Shown piece by piece: positions 1-9,871 of a stretch of 64,000 nucleotides of DNA. The number at the start of each line of letters is the position of its first letter. Positions within the stretch are counted from its first letter, which is position 1. The position numbers and the translations under genes are program-made. The stretch is from Myroides guanonis (GTDB lineage Bacteria > Bacteroidota > Bacteroidia > Flavobacteriales > Flavobacteriaceae), in assembly GCF_900114085.1 (NCBI RefSeq), contig NZ_FORU01000013.1:43924-107923 (forward strand), read 5' to 3'. The notes beneath the pieces are model-generated. The model worked only from the letters and a program-made list of their open reading frames with translations. It was not told the DNA's origin and ran no database searches.

Positions 1-3000
1 TTTTACTTTTTGGTTTTTTCGTAAAAGTAGGTGCGGTAGTATCTACAACTGTAAAAGTTGCTACAGTTGTTGCTTTATTACCACAAGGATCAGTTACTGT
101 AAAAGTTACTAGGGCACTTCCAGTACCTGGACACGAACCCTGTGTAACAACTGTAAAATCATGATCCCATTCTAAATCTACATCATTACTACAACCATCA
201 GTTGCTGTGGCTCCACCATTACTGCCTAACCAAGCATCTAACAATTGTTGATAATTTGCAGACTTACATTCTAGCGTTAAACCTTCTGCAACCTTAGTTA
301 TAGTCGGTGGTGTTTTATCTTCAATAGTAAATGTAGCTATTTCTGAAACCTCATTTCCACAAGCATCTGTAGCTGTAAAAGTCACTGTATAACTACCTGC
401 TTTTTCACCACAAAGAGCATCAAAACTAATAGTATCAAAATTGTTTGTCCAAACTACAACACCACATGCATCAGTTGCCACTGCTCCACCGTGGTTTCTC
501 AACCAACTCTCTAGAGCTTCTGTTGTGTTTGATTCACAAGATACCGTTATACTTTGTGGTTTTCTGTTTAAGACTGGAGTCACTTTATCTTCTATAGTGA
601 TAATTTGCTCACACTCAACCTCAACCCCACTTACATCTGTAACTATAAAAGTTCTTGCAAAGCTTCTAACTCCAGCTATACAAACAGAAATTTGACTGTC
701 ACTATAAGTATATGTTGTAGCACCACAAGATGTAAGAATTGTTGGAATTCCTGTAATTTCAGGACCATATCCTTGTTCACAACTTGTTATTGTTATATCC
801 GAAGGACATTCAATTTGCAATGTACAACAAACTGGTGCCTCTCCCTCAATCACTAATGGAGTACAGTTATTAGCATCTGTAAAAATAAGAGAATACGCTG
901 TTCCTTTAGCAATAGTATCTGATGTCCAAACGTCACCATTAAACGACCCTGGCGCTCCTGTTCCCGAAACTAAATAAGGTCCTTTCCCTGTCAGTTCTAC
1001 AACAATATTATAAGTCTGTTGATCTATAGAACAAATTAAATCAGTTGTTCCTATTAGAACTTCATTATTCAAAAGAACTTTAATTTCACCTATATTACTT
1101 TTACAAGCTCCATCCGCAATAAATCTATTGATAACATAATACGTTCTTCCATCTACTAAAGGTGTGTTTAAAGGTAAACGTGTATTAACTTTATCTGCAA
1201 TTGCCTCTTGCTCATTTTCATACCACGATAAGTAAAATCCATTAGTAAACGTTACGTCTTCTAACGTAGGAACCTTTCCATCTAATGACGGATTACAAAT
1301 TATCCTAGTTTGTTGGGGAGGATCAATCGTCAAAACACCATCAACTGGTAAAATCATTGGAATTAAATCTTCTAAAAGAACCTGATCGATTCCCTTTGGA
1401 CAGCTCGGTGTATTACAAGAAGAGACATCTATATTTTGGAAAACCATCACAGCAATTTTTCCAAAGTCATGATTACAAGTTAGACTTACTTCATCATTAA
1501 CTGTGTATTTCAATGGAACATTGACAAGTTTAATACGTTCATCAACACTGATATCCTGAGTTACTTTATAAATATAACCGCGATTATCAAGTTGATCTAT
1601 TCCTTTATATTCTACCTTTCCTGCTGGTTGTATATAATCTTGTGGATTACCCACTATACTCCATCCTACTGGAAGTTTTATGGCAAAATAATACTCATCC
1701 GTAATCGCATCAGTATTTTTATCAGCACCTGTATTCAATAACTCGAAATTATATTTCGCTCTAAGATTTCCTCCTACTGTTAGTACAGGGTCTAAAACAA
1801 CCTTATGAGTAATAGTTTCTAACTCTGGGAAAGAATCGGAACCACCTTCAATTAAAATACGTTTTGAAGTAGCTGGTGCAAGATCAGCTTCAGCTAACTC
1901 TGCTCCACAAATGTTCGTTCCTAAGCCTGTAAACCCTAACTTAGCACCACTTCTAAAATCACATCCATTTATATCAAAAAACACTTTTACCTGAACGCGA
2001 TCTAACGTATTAAGTTTAACTGTATTTGGTAGACTAAGGTTAAGTGTATCATTGCTTACTATAAAGTTCGTCCCCGCAGTAAAAGTAACTGTAGGATTCA
2101 AATCTGTAACATTAAAAACATTACTAAATTCAAATCTATCGAAGACCAATCCTGGTGCAGTATGTAAAGGAATACGCACTTTTAATTCATCTACTTGAGT
2201 GTCTCCTCCATTATGAATTTCAATAGTATACCACAATTCTTTACAAAAATCTTGTTTGTCATTTTGATTAGAAGCATCCACAATAGATGTTTGCAAATCA
2301 TCTTCCAAATCCTTATGTGTTAAAGTATATTTTGCTAAACCACAACCTTCTGCGTTATTTGCAGGATATGTATCTGGTGCGCAATTATAACCCGCTACCA
2401 GTGTCAATTCTTCAACCTTACAATCAATTATTTTTGAAGTAATTTTATAGAATTGTGAACCACCCCCTCCAAAGTTTCCTAATTTATATAAACCATTTTC
2501 TGGTGATATCGCAGCCCCCTCATTAGAACCGTCAAAACCAGAAACAGGAATTATAGTCTCTATTCCTAAAGCACCGGAGTCTTTAGAAATCCAAACACTA
2601 TTAAAATTTCTTTTTCCTTCACTTTCAAGCTTAACAATCCAAGATACTTCCGTTCCATCAGGACTTAAAGTTCCCAACTCAGCTCCATTAGTTAGAGACA
2701 GTTTTAAACTACCAATACCAGTGTTGTATTTTAAAGCTTGTGTTTCAGTGAAAGGAGATTCTACTCCTGCTCCATCATAAACAACTCCTTCTAGCTTTAT
2801 AGCTACTTGCAATTCTTTAGCCGTTATAGTAGGTTCACAACCCAATAAAACTACAGTAGGTACAATCTCTATTACAAATCCTTCATCAAAAAGAGCTGTA
2901 TTCGTAATAGCATTTAAAATAGTTGCTAAATCTACTATATACGCCCCATTTGATACTGCAAGACCAGATATTGTAGCCACATTATTTATTCCTAACCAAG

Positions 3001-5533
3001 GCTGATTTTTTATGACAACCTTAACCCCTGTCATTTTTAAATAATCAGGCACAGTTAAAGTAGCTTTAGTAGCTTTAAAAAGCTTTCTAAACTCTTTAGT
3101 AAAAATAGCATCTTGTCTGTCTAATTCAAAAACAGTAGCTGTAAATGTAGCTATATTGGTATTTTCTTCACAAGAAACGAAATCAACAGTTCCTGCTTTA
3201 AAATTAAATGCAACAGGCACATAAAAACCAGTTGCTGTGTAATCCCTTCCACAAGCCAAGGCTTCATTTCCACGTATTAAATATGATTTCGTTGGAAACT
3301 GAACAAACTCTTCACTAACCTCATTTGCTTTAATTTGTAGAGAAAGTGTTACAGTATCATTATCCAAAAGTACATTGTTTAATGCAGCTTCATTTGACAC
3401 CGAAAACTCCACAATAAAACTTCCTGCATTTTCTTGAACTACTAAGTTTGAAAATGTATGAGGAGTACCATTACGTGTTACCACCACTTTTCCAGTATTA
3501 TTCTCAAAATATGCCAATACATTATTGTCTTTTGCAACAACCATACGAATCGTTGTAAAAACTTCACCTGCTTGCATCACAACTGTAGAACTTTGAGAAA
3601 TCTCTAAAAGATCTCCTGCAATAAAAGTTCTAATTTGAACATCATTGGAATTTGCAATTGTTCCAACAGTAGGTATTCCAGGTCCATCCACTGCATACCC
3701 TAAAGACACGCGCTTCAAAGAAGCTGCATGGTTTTGCAATCCATTAGTACAAGGTCCAGCATCACAATATCCATTTAACTTTGTTTCGTTACATTTGAAA
3801 ACGATAGAAGTACATGGACTATTAGCTGCATCCTTTTTATTCAACTCTCCCCCTACTCGATACCATAAATCAGACATCATAGGGCAACTCAACTCTAATG
3901 GGAATTTTAGACGTGCCGTCGAAAGATTCAAATCTGTATTCAAGTCCCAAGGAGCTGTTCCATACATAAATGTTAATTTATATTCGCTATCCGAACCTGT
4001 CGGAACAGCTACTACAGGAAAACCACCAAGGGTCATTGCAATAGCAGTCGCATCAGAAATAGATAAATCAGGAGATAAACTAATTATTACAGAAAACGTA
4101 TCTCCTACTGCTAAACCAGCAGCAGGAATTTTAAAGTTTTTAAACAAGAAATCTGCTTCAAAAGCCTCTCCTGTTGTAATATCAATTTCTCCAATATTTT
4201 TCCCATCAAAAGAATAGGTTGCCTCAGCAGTCACCGATCCATTTGCCAAAACTGGCGCGCAAGCACCACTAAATGTATAAGACGCATTGAAATAATTTCC
4301 GTTATTCGTAAACGAAGTAGGTGCTGTAGTACAATTAGCTTGTGTACTTTCCGGTGCACTTATATACTGGTCAAATGTAATCACAACACTTTCTCCTGGT
4401 TCTAATGCTGAAATGCTTATTTTAACATTCTTAGGCTCATTACCTGGAGTTCCTATGACTGGTGCTGAACTACCATTTATTTTAATAGTATTCGGATTAA
4501 TATTACCACCTAGTTCATTCGTTCCAATTTCAAACTCAATAACTGATGTAGCCGTACCTCCTTTATTGGTAATAGTCCACGTTTGCGGAACATATCCATT
4601 AAAACAAGCCGCTACAGATGTATTTGCTTTTACCTCTAATTGTGGTGCATTCGCAGCCTTTATGTTTATAATACTTTTTGTTGTACCATTTACACCTGAG
4701 TTGGTACATTTTTCTGAACAGCCATAATACACCTCATAATCTGTAGCAGATAATTCGCAAGCTACAATATTTACTTTTTCTGTAAAAGAAATTGTGCCTC
4801 CTGACTTTAAAGTATTTCCTGTAAAAACAAGTTTATTTGAATCACTCGTATCCACTGCCCATCCATCCACAACACCATAAGTCAGATGTTCTAATCCATC
4901 CCCTAATATGCGTGCTAAATAAATTTCAGAAATTGCACCCGCACCCTGATTTATTATCGTAATCGTACGTTCTACCTCATCTCCAACATTTCCTAATATC
5001 GGACTCGGTGAAACAGAAACTCTTAATACTGCATGGATAACATTAATAGCTTCACTTGTATCTGGTTGATCTACTCCACAACCTGAAAAAGTATATTGTA
5101 TTACATTTCCATCCGCAGGTTTTCCAATTACCTCACATAATGCTTTAACCTTAAAAGTAATAACCATTTCTTCGGTTATAGATCCAGCAGTAATCGTTGG
5201 TAATTTTATCTCTCCTCCATTTACTGTTACACTATTCATAACCGCATTATTACCATCTACTTTTACGGTATTCGTATCCAATGCAAATCCTGGAGGAATC
5301 ACAAAATTCAAAGTACCATTTGTACATTCCGTAGCGCCCTTTCCTATTTTTACGGAAAACTCCTTATAGTCTGCACAAGCATCTAATCCAACTAATTGAC
5401 TCCCTGTTATAAGGGTCTGCGCTTGTGATTGAAATGCCACTAACGAAAATAAGGAAGTAAAGAACAACAACAGCGCCATTCTATTCTTCCTTAGATTCGA
5501 AAAAACATAATTTAATGTAGTTTTATAACTCAT
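1..5533 (-). CDS. Giant secreted surface adhesin, N-terminal part (gene cut by left edge)
   Basis: The frame opens at an ATG at 5533-5531 and stays open for 1844 codons to the window edge, so the C-terminus and any sorting domain are missing. Residues 1-39 are a signal peptide: a basic start, a hydrophobic stretch at about 19-33 and an end of QSQAQ. After that come Ig-like/DUF11-like beta modules rich in Thr, Asn and Val with paired cysteines. From about residue 1600 HYR-like units of roughly 90 residues follow, each with a pattern like TVSCES...LxxWLxxxGG, DxCG and an end of TFTIxDxTxP. This is the build of Bacteroidota T9SS cargo and gliding-type adhesins. By family knowledge it would be exported by T9SS and anchored on the cell surface; which sorting tail it has cannot be seen here. 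Its binding target is unknown. Confidence 0.9.
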   Translation of the reverse strand, partial: MSYKTTLNYVFSNLRKNRMALLLFFTSLFSLVAFQSQAQTLITGSQLVGLDACADYKEFSVKIGKGATECTNGTLNFVIPPGFALDTNTVKVDGNNAVMNSVTVNGGEIKLPTITAGSITEEMVITFKVKALCEVIGKPADGNVIQYTFSGCGVDQPDTSEAINVIHAVLRVSVSPSPILGNVGDEVERTITIINQGAGAISEIYLARILGDGLEHLTYGVVDGWAVDTSDSNKLVFTGNTLKSGGTISFTEKVNIVACELSATDYEVYYGCSEKCTNSGVNGTTKSIINIKAANAPQLEVKANTSVAACFNGYVPQTWTITNKGGTATSVIEFEIGTNELGGNINPNTIKINGSSAPVIGTPGNEPKNVKISISALEPGESVVITFDQYISAPESTQANCTTAPTSFTNNGNYFNASYTFSGACAPVLANGSVTAEATYSFDGKNIGEIDITTGEAFEADFLFKNFKIPAAGLAVGDTFSVIISLSPDLSISDATAIAMTLGGFPVVAVPTGSDSEYKLTFMYGTAPWDLNTDLNLSTARLKFPLELSCPMMSDLWYRVGGELNKKDAANSPCTSIVFKCNETKLNGYCDAGPCTNGLQNHAASLKRVSLGYAVDGPGIPTVGTIANSNDVQIRTFIAGDLLEISQSSTVVMQAGEVFTTIRMVVAKDNNVLAYFENNTGKVVVTRNGTPHTFSNLVVQENAGSFIVEFSVSNEAALNNVLLDNDTVTLSLQIKANEVSEEFVQFPTKSYLIRGNEALACGRDYTATGFYVPVAFNFKAGTVDFVSCEENTNIATFTATVFELDRQDAIFTKEFRKLFKATKATLTVPDYLKMTGVKVVIKNQPWLGINNVATISGLAVSNGAYIVDLATILNAITNTALFDEGFVIEIVPTVVLLGCEPTITAKELQVAIKLEGVVYDGAGVESPFTETQALKYNTGIGSLKLSLTNGAELGTLSPDGTEVSWIVKLESEGKRNFNSVWISKDSGALGIETIIPVSGFDGSNEGAAISPENGLYKLGNFGGGGSQFYKITSKIIDCKVEELTLVAGYNCAPDTYPANNAEGCGLAKYTLTHKDLEDDLQTSIVDASNQNDKQDFCKELWYTIEIHNGGDTQVDELKVRIPLHTAPGLVFDRFEFSNVFNVTDLNPTVTFTAGTNFIVSNDTLNLSLPNTVKLNTLDRVQVKVFFDINGCDFRSGAKLGFTGLGTNICGAELAEADLAPATSKRILIEGGSDSFPELETITHKVVLDPVLTVGGNLRAKYNFELLNTGADKNTDAITDEYYFAIKLPVGWSIVGNPQDYIQPAGKVEYKGIDQLDNRGYIYKVTQDISVDERIKLVNVPLKYTVNDEVSLTCNHDFGKIAVMVFQNIDVSSCNTPSCPKGIDQVLLEDLIPMILPVDGVLTIDPPQQTRIICNPSLDGKVPTLEDVTFTNGFYLSWYENEQEAIADKVNTRLPLNTPLVDGRTYYVINRFIADGACKSNIGEIKVLLNNEVLIGTTDLICSIDQQTYNIVVELTGKGPYLVSGTGAPGSFNGDVWTSDTIAKGTAYSLIFTDANNCTPLVIEGEAPVCCTLQIECPSDITITSCEQGYGPEITGIPTILTSCGATTYTYSDSQISVCIAGVRSFARTFIVTDVSGVEVECEQIITIEDKVTPVLNRKPQSITVSCESNTTEALESWLRNHGGAVATDACGVVVWTNNFDTISFDALCGEKAGSYTVTFTATDACGNEVSEIATFTIEDKTPPTITKVAEGLTLECKSANYQQLLDAWLGSNGGATATDGCSNDVDLEWDHDFTVVTQGSCPGTGSALVTFTVTDPCGNKATTVATFTVVDTTAPTFTKKPKSK

Positions 5534-7133
5534 AAATTTTAATTTAATTTCTATTCTTCTTTTTCAATCTTTTATCTAAAAAGATCTTCTCACATTTATT
5601 TACTATATCACATTATTAACAAATTTTTAGATTATACTTTATCATAGTTTTCAATTTTATTCCTTTAACCCTAATGTTCTATATTCATACTATTATAAAA
5701 CACCCAAAAACTTCTCTTCGAAACATGCAGACATACCAATGCTTTCACTAATCCATCTTTAAAAAGACTAGTAAAATCATTTTGTAATAAAACATTTTGG
5801 GAGAGACTTAGAAAATCTTATTTAAGAATTTCAAGTTAGATAAGAGAACTAAATGGTATTTCATAGTTAGTAAGTTTTGATGTTTATTATAATATATTGG
5901 CTTTTTAAAGTCTCCTACTTCATTATTCAAACAGCAAACTAATAAGAAGATTTAATATTCCATTCTATGTTTATTTACAATAAAACACACAAAACAGCAT
6001 ACATAATTAATCTTCTATCTCAATTGTCAAAATTACGAACTATATTAATTTGACAAAACAAACTCTAAGACACACGACATTTTTATTAATAACTAAAAAA
6101 AACACGCTCTTTTATTAAAAATGAAACAAGTCATTTAATAAATTAAATATGAAATACAAAATTATAGTATAAATTACACTAACTATTATCATTCTCAATG
6201 CGCGAACAATTATCGTGATTAAAGATTTTAACTTTTTTAACTTTAAAAAAACGACTAATATTTAAAAAATTGAAACATTAATCAGAATACAAACAAATTA
6301 CAAACAAATTTATTACATATTGTCATTTATGTGTTAAAAAGCAAAAAAGCAAACCTACTCTACTTCATTAAGAAGATTAAATATATTTCTTACTTAGAAC
6401 ACAAAATTTCATATAATGAACCACAAAGTTTAGTAATTATAGAGGAAGTTTTTCTTCATACACTAAACAATTGTTCTAAAAAACATGAATGGAATTGGAG
6501 AAGTTCAAAATTGTATAAAAGAATCTATATGAAACATTAATATACAGTATGGGAAGGCATAACTCTATAGTGTCTTAAAGCTCTATAAGTTTCTATTAGA
6601 TCGATTTGTACTCCTATGTTTGTTTAGAAATTGAAGATGCTGTTATCTATTACATTTAATTTTATTGATCTAGAATATTGTTAAATACAAATCAGCAAGC
6701 CTTCACATCTCAAAAAACAATTCATATTTCTAACGATACTCTTTGCAAGGGTTATTCAAAGGCTACTCACTCAATAAGTGAACACTATTTGCTACCGATC
6801 TGAAAGAATTTGTGGTCGATGTTTCATGTAGAGCACATCGATAAAAAGCTAGTTAGAAATTGTATTTTATAAATGGTTTCTATTATTGTTATGAAAAGCT
6901 GATAACAGACATACTAACTGTTGAAATATAAAATACTCAATTGATTAAATGTCGTAAAACAAAACATTTCTATCATGAAACCAAGACTATGAATACTAAG
7001 GTTTGTATGCAAAATTATGTCTAACTTTATGAATTAAGCCTTAAACAAAGAGTACGATAAACTTTTTTACTAAAAATTAGTTATATCTATTCTTATATCC
7101 TCTTAGAATATTCATTTTTATAGATTAAAAATT
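5534..7133. other. Long AT-rich gap without a convincing gene
   Basis: About 1.6 kb, unusually long for this gene-dense window. The only plus-strand frame of note (6331-6540, GTG start, 69 codons, Lys/Tyr/Ile rich) has no family signature. Downstream of it, short stretches of readable peptide (for example around 6600-6660 and 6780-6860) are broken by stops, so decayed coding DNA, perhaps an old mobile element, is possible but unproven. A minus-strand TAATTTTG (6035-6028) lies nearly 500 bases before the adhesin start. I see no tRNA or clear RNA gene. Confidence 0.5.
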
Positions 7134-7781
7134 CTATATTTTTTTTGATTTTACCATATAGAACAGTACAGCTATAGGTATCAACAACAAACCGATTATC
7201 ATGGGTTCTGATTCTATTAATTGAGGTGCACGAACTAAGGTAAGAACTAATCCTCCAAGTGCGCCACCAAAATGTGCAGCATGACCGATATTATCTTTAT
7301 TTGCTTTCATTCCATATATTGAATAAAACAAGTATCCTATCCCAAAAATATAAGCAGGAATTGGGATTGGAATAAATAATAAAAATAATTTCATTTCGGG
7401 ATTAATCAATATTGCAGCATATACAATCCCCATAACAGCACCTGATGCCCCTATTGCTCTGTAATTATAATTGTTTTTATAAAAATACAAGGTTAATGCA
7501 CTACCTACTATTAGACTACCGAAATACAGTAACAAAAAATAAGCTGATCCAAATATCTGAACAACCAATGGTGCAAACATAAAAAGCGTAAACATATTGA
7601 AAGCTAAATGCATCAGATCTCCATGCAAAAAAGCAGAACTAATCATTCGATACTTTTCTCCTTTCAATATACTACCTATATGAAATTCATATTTTGAGAA
7701 AAACGAGTAGTCTTTAAATCCTTTAAAGCTTATTAAAGCCGTGATTGCAATCAATAACACCAATATTATAGGAGTTGCCAT
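7134..7781 (-). CDS. Rhomboid family intramembrane serine protease
   Basis: A 215-residue multi-spanning protein with the rhomboid core. FLHGDLMHLAFNM (residues 51-63) holds the His/Asn pair that forms the oxyanion site in GlpG. GASG (111-114) carries the nucleophile Ser113, and AHFGG (169-173) carries the catalytic His170. The family cleaves transmembrane substrates within the inner membrane. There is no extra soluble domain, so it is a minimal form. It is divergent from the acyltransferase gene, with a minus-strand TATTTTTG at 7845-7838, 57 bases before its ATG. The substrate cannot be inferred from neighbours. Confidence 0.9.
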   Translation of the reverse strand: MATPIILVLLIAITALISFKGFKDYSFFSKYEFHIGSILKGEKYRMISSAFLHGDLMHLAFNMFTLFMFAPLVVQIFGSAYFLLLYFGSLIVGSALTLYFYKNNYNYRAIGASGAVMGIVYAAILINPEMKLFLLFIPIPIPAYIFGIGYLFYSIYGMKANKDNIGHAAHFGGALGGLVLTLVRAPQLIESEPMIIGLLLIPIAVLFYMVKSKKI

Positions 7782-7837
7782 ATTTGAAATTTTAAGTAAA
7801 AATACTCATTGTTTTACAACGCTGAAATATTTCACCT

Positions 7838-7845
7838 CAAAAATA
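7838..7845 (-). promoter_or_regulatory. Putative -7 element of the rhomboid gene
   Basis: Reads TATTTTTG on the minus strand, a match to the Bacteroidota TAnnTTTG element, 57 bases upstream of the rhomboid ATG. No clear TTTG -33 box at standard spacing. Confidence 0.5.
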
Positions 7846-7855
7846 GATAATAAAG

Positions 7856-7863
7856 TATCTTTG
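7856..7863 (+). promoter_or_regulatory. Putative -7 element of the acyltransferase gene
   Basis: TATCTTTG, a match to TAnnTTTG, 15 bases before the ATG at 7879. It lies back to back with the rhomboid element, ten bases apart. The leader would be very short. Confidence 0.55.
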
Positions 7864-7878
7864 TAGAAACTTAGTTTT

Positions 7879-8775
7879 ATGAATTACCTTGTATATATAC
7901 TGGCATATCCTTTTCTTTGGCTTTTCTCAAGAATACCATTTGCTCTTTTTTATATATTTTCTGATTTTATGTATTACCTACTCTACTATGTTGTAGGATA
8001 TCGTAAGAGAACGGTTAGAAAGAACTTAGAATTAGCTTTTCCCAATTTAAACAAAGAAGAACGACTAGAAATCGAAAAAAAATCATTTCGTCATCTTTGT
8101 GACACTTTTCTCGAGATGGCCAAAACAATTAGTTTACCAGAGAAAGAAATGAGAAAACGTTTTCAATTTACAAACCTAGATTACCTTTTAGAGTTAGAAA
8201 AAGAAAACAAAAGTATTATGCTATTCTGTGCACATTACGCTAACTGGGAATGGACAATTGTTTTAGGAAATCAAATAAATTTTCAAGGTTTTGCTGTTTA
8301 CAAAAAAATAAACAATCCTTATTTCGATGCTTTTATCAAGCGTACACGTTCTCGTTTTAATACCATATTAATAGAGATAAAAGAAACGATACGAGTAGTT
8401 AGAAAAAATGAAATAGATAAAAAACATGGTGTTTATGCTTTCATCAGTGATCAATCTCCTATGGTTAGTCAAACCAACTATTGGCATGAATTTATGGGAA
8501 TTGAAGTGCCTGTTTACACCGGCGGAGAAGCTTTGGTAAAAAAGTACGACATTACCCCTCTTTATTTAAAAGTAGAATATGTTTCTAGAGGGCATTACAA
8601 AGCTACTTTTGTTCCTTTATTAAATGAAGATGAAGTTTTAAAAGAAATTCCAAACTACGAAATTACCAATCGCTTTTTAAAGGAAGTTGAAAAACAACTT
8701 ATTGAAGCACCTGAATACTACTTTTGGACTCACAAGAGATGGAAGCATAGAGGTAAAAAACCTAAGAACTTATAA
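7879..8775 (+). CDS. Lysophospholipid/lipid A acyltransferase, LpxL/HtrB family
   Basis: A 298-residue protein with an N-terminal membrane anchor (about 5-40) and the LpxL/HtrB acyltransferase fold. The catalytic HxxxxE motif is present as HYANWE, His119 and Glu124. A basic tail (WKHRGKKPKNL) follows the conserved YFWTHKRW. The family transfers an acyl chain from acyl-ACP to a lipid A precursor at the inner face of the inner membrane. In Bacteroidota, members of this family may also act on aminolipids, so the exact acceptor is open. It stands alone, divergent from the rhomboid gene. Confidence 0.88.
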   Translation: MNYLVYILAYPFLWLFSRIPFALFYIFSDFMYYLLYYVVGYRKRTVRKNLELAFPNLNKEERLEIEKKSFRHLCDTFLEMAKTISLPEKEMRKRFQFTNLDYLLELEKENKSIMLFCAHYANWEWTIVLGNQINFQGFAVYKKINNPYFDAFIKRTRSRFNTILIEIKETIRVVRKNEIDKKHGVYAFISDQSPMVSQTNYWHEFMGIEVPVYTGGEALVKKYDITPLYLKVEYVSRGHYKATFVPLLNEDEVLKEIPNYEITNRFLKEVEKQLIEAPEYYFWTHKRWKHRGKKPKNL

Positions 8776-8915
8776 AATTATGATTGATGATAATAACTGT
8801 CATATAACTCTGATTACACAATAGATATAGACAACAATCTAACTAATTTTCTTAATCTAGGTTAACTTTTTTCTATATATTAAGTAGTAATTTTATAGTA
8901 CTAAAAAACAGAGAT

Positions 8916-9785
8916 ATGAAAACAGTTAATAAAATAGTTAAACCCCGTACACCGCATTTTGTAGGTGATGGTTTTCGAGTACATAATTTTATTCCTAGCA
9001 CACCCAATATGGATATGATAGAAATGGATCCTTTCATCAATTTCGATTATAATTCCAAATTCAATTTTTCGCCAACTGATATTCCCAGAGGTGTAGGTGT
9101 ACATCCTCACAAAGGTTTTGAAACCGTTACAATTGCCTATCATGGACAAATTGAACACGGAGATAGTAGTGGCGGAGGAGGAGTTATTGCCGAAGGTGAT
9201 GTACAATGGATGACAGCAGGTTCAGGAATTTTGCATAAAGAATTTCACGAAACAGAATGGAGTAAAAACGGAGGTGTTTTTCAAATGGTACAGTTATGGG
9301 TAAATCTACCTGCAAAATTCAAAAACACGGCACCTAACTATCAGTCGCTCAAAAACGAAGCTATCACCCGTTACAACTTAGATAACAACAATGGCTTTAT
9401 AGAAATAATTGCAGGGGACTATAAAGGTATTAAGGGGTCGGCTACCACCTTCTCTCCAATTCATATGTACAATCTAAAGGCTAAAAAAGGTGCTGAAATT
9501 AACTTATCATTCCCTTCTCATTATTCTACATTGTTATTGGTTATTGAAGGAGAAATTAAAGTGAATGACGGTGAATTAGTACAAACCGACCACGTGGTTT
9601 TAATGAATAGAGACGGAGAGGATTTCAATGTTCAAGTTTCTTCAGATGCAATAGTATTAGTGCTGTCAGGAGAACCTTTAAAAGAGCCTATCGCCCACCA
9701 TGGACCCTTTGTGATGAATACACGTCAAGAACTTATTCAAGCTTTTGAAGATTTTCAAGCAGGGAAATTCGGAGAATTAAATTAA
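8916..9785 (+). CDS. Pirin family protein (bicupin)
   Basis: A 289-residue two-cupin protein. The pirin metal site is intact: HPHKGFETVT gives His63 and His65, and LHKEF gives His107 and Glu109. Pirins bind Fe or similar metals; some act as quercetin dioxygenases and others as redox-linked cofactors of regulators. The sequence alone does not say which. The C-terminal cupin ends in GGP-like segments (PIAHHGPFVMNT, about 258-270) typical of the family. Monocistronic; a strong hairpin terminator follows at 9820-9850. Confidence 0.92.
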   Translation: MKTVNKIVKPRTPHFVGDGFRVHNFIPSTPNMDMIEMDPFINFDYNSKFNFSPTDIPRGVGVHPHKGFETVTIAYHGQIEHGDSSGGGGVIAEGDVQWMTAGSGILHKEFHETEWSKNGGVFQMVQLWVNLPAKFKNTAPNYQSLKNEAITRYNLDNNNGFIEIIAGDYKGIKGSATTFSPIHMYNLKAKKGAEINLSFPSHYSTLLLVIEGEIKVNDGELVQTDHVVLMNRDGEDFNVQVSSDAIVLVLSGEPLKEPIAHHGPFVMNTRQELIQAFEDFQAGKFGELN

Positions 9786-9819
9786 TACTATTCAACAAAT
9801 CCATATTTAAGCCAAAAAA

Positions 9820-9850
9820 GGCTGTGTTTTATAAAACACAGCCTTTTTTT
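9820..9850. terminator. Bidirectional rho-independent terminator between pirin gene and glmM
   Basis: An 11-bp stem, GGCTGTGTTTT (9820-9830) and AAAACACAGCC (9833-9843), with a two-base loop, an A-run before and a T-run after. It can serve both converging genes. Confidence 0.9.
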
Positions 9851-9871
9851 AATCTTTTAAGATTTACAGTA

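Noticed and set aside
3645..4217. Plus-strand frames of up to 190 codons in 441-4727
   Set aside because: They lie opposite the giant adhesin, whose minus frame reads as a continuous Bacteroidota surface protein.
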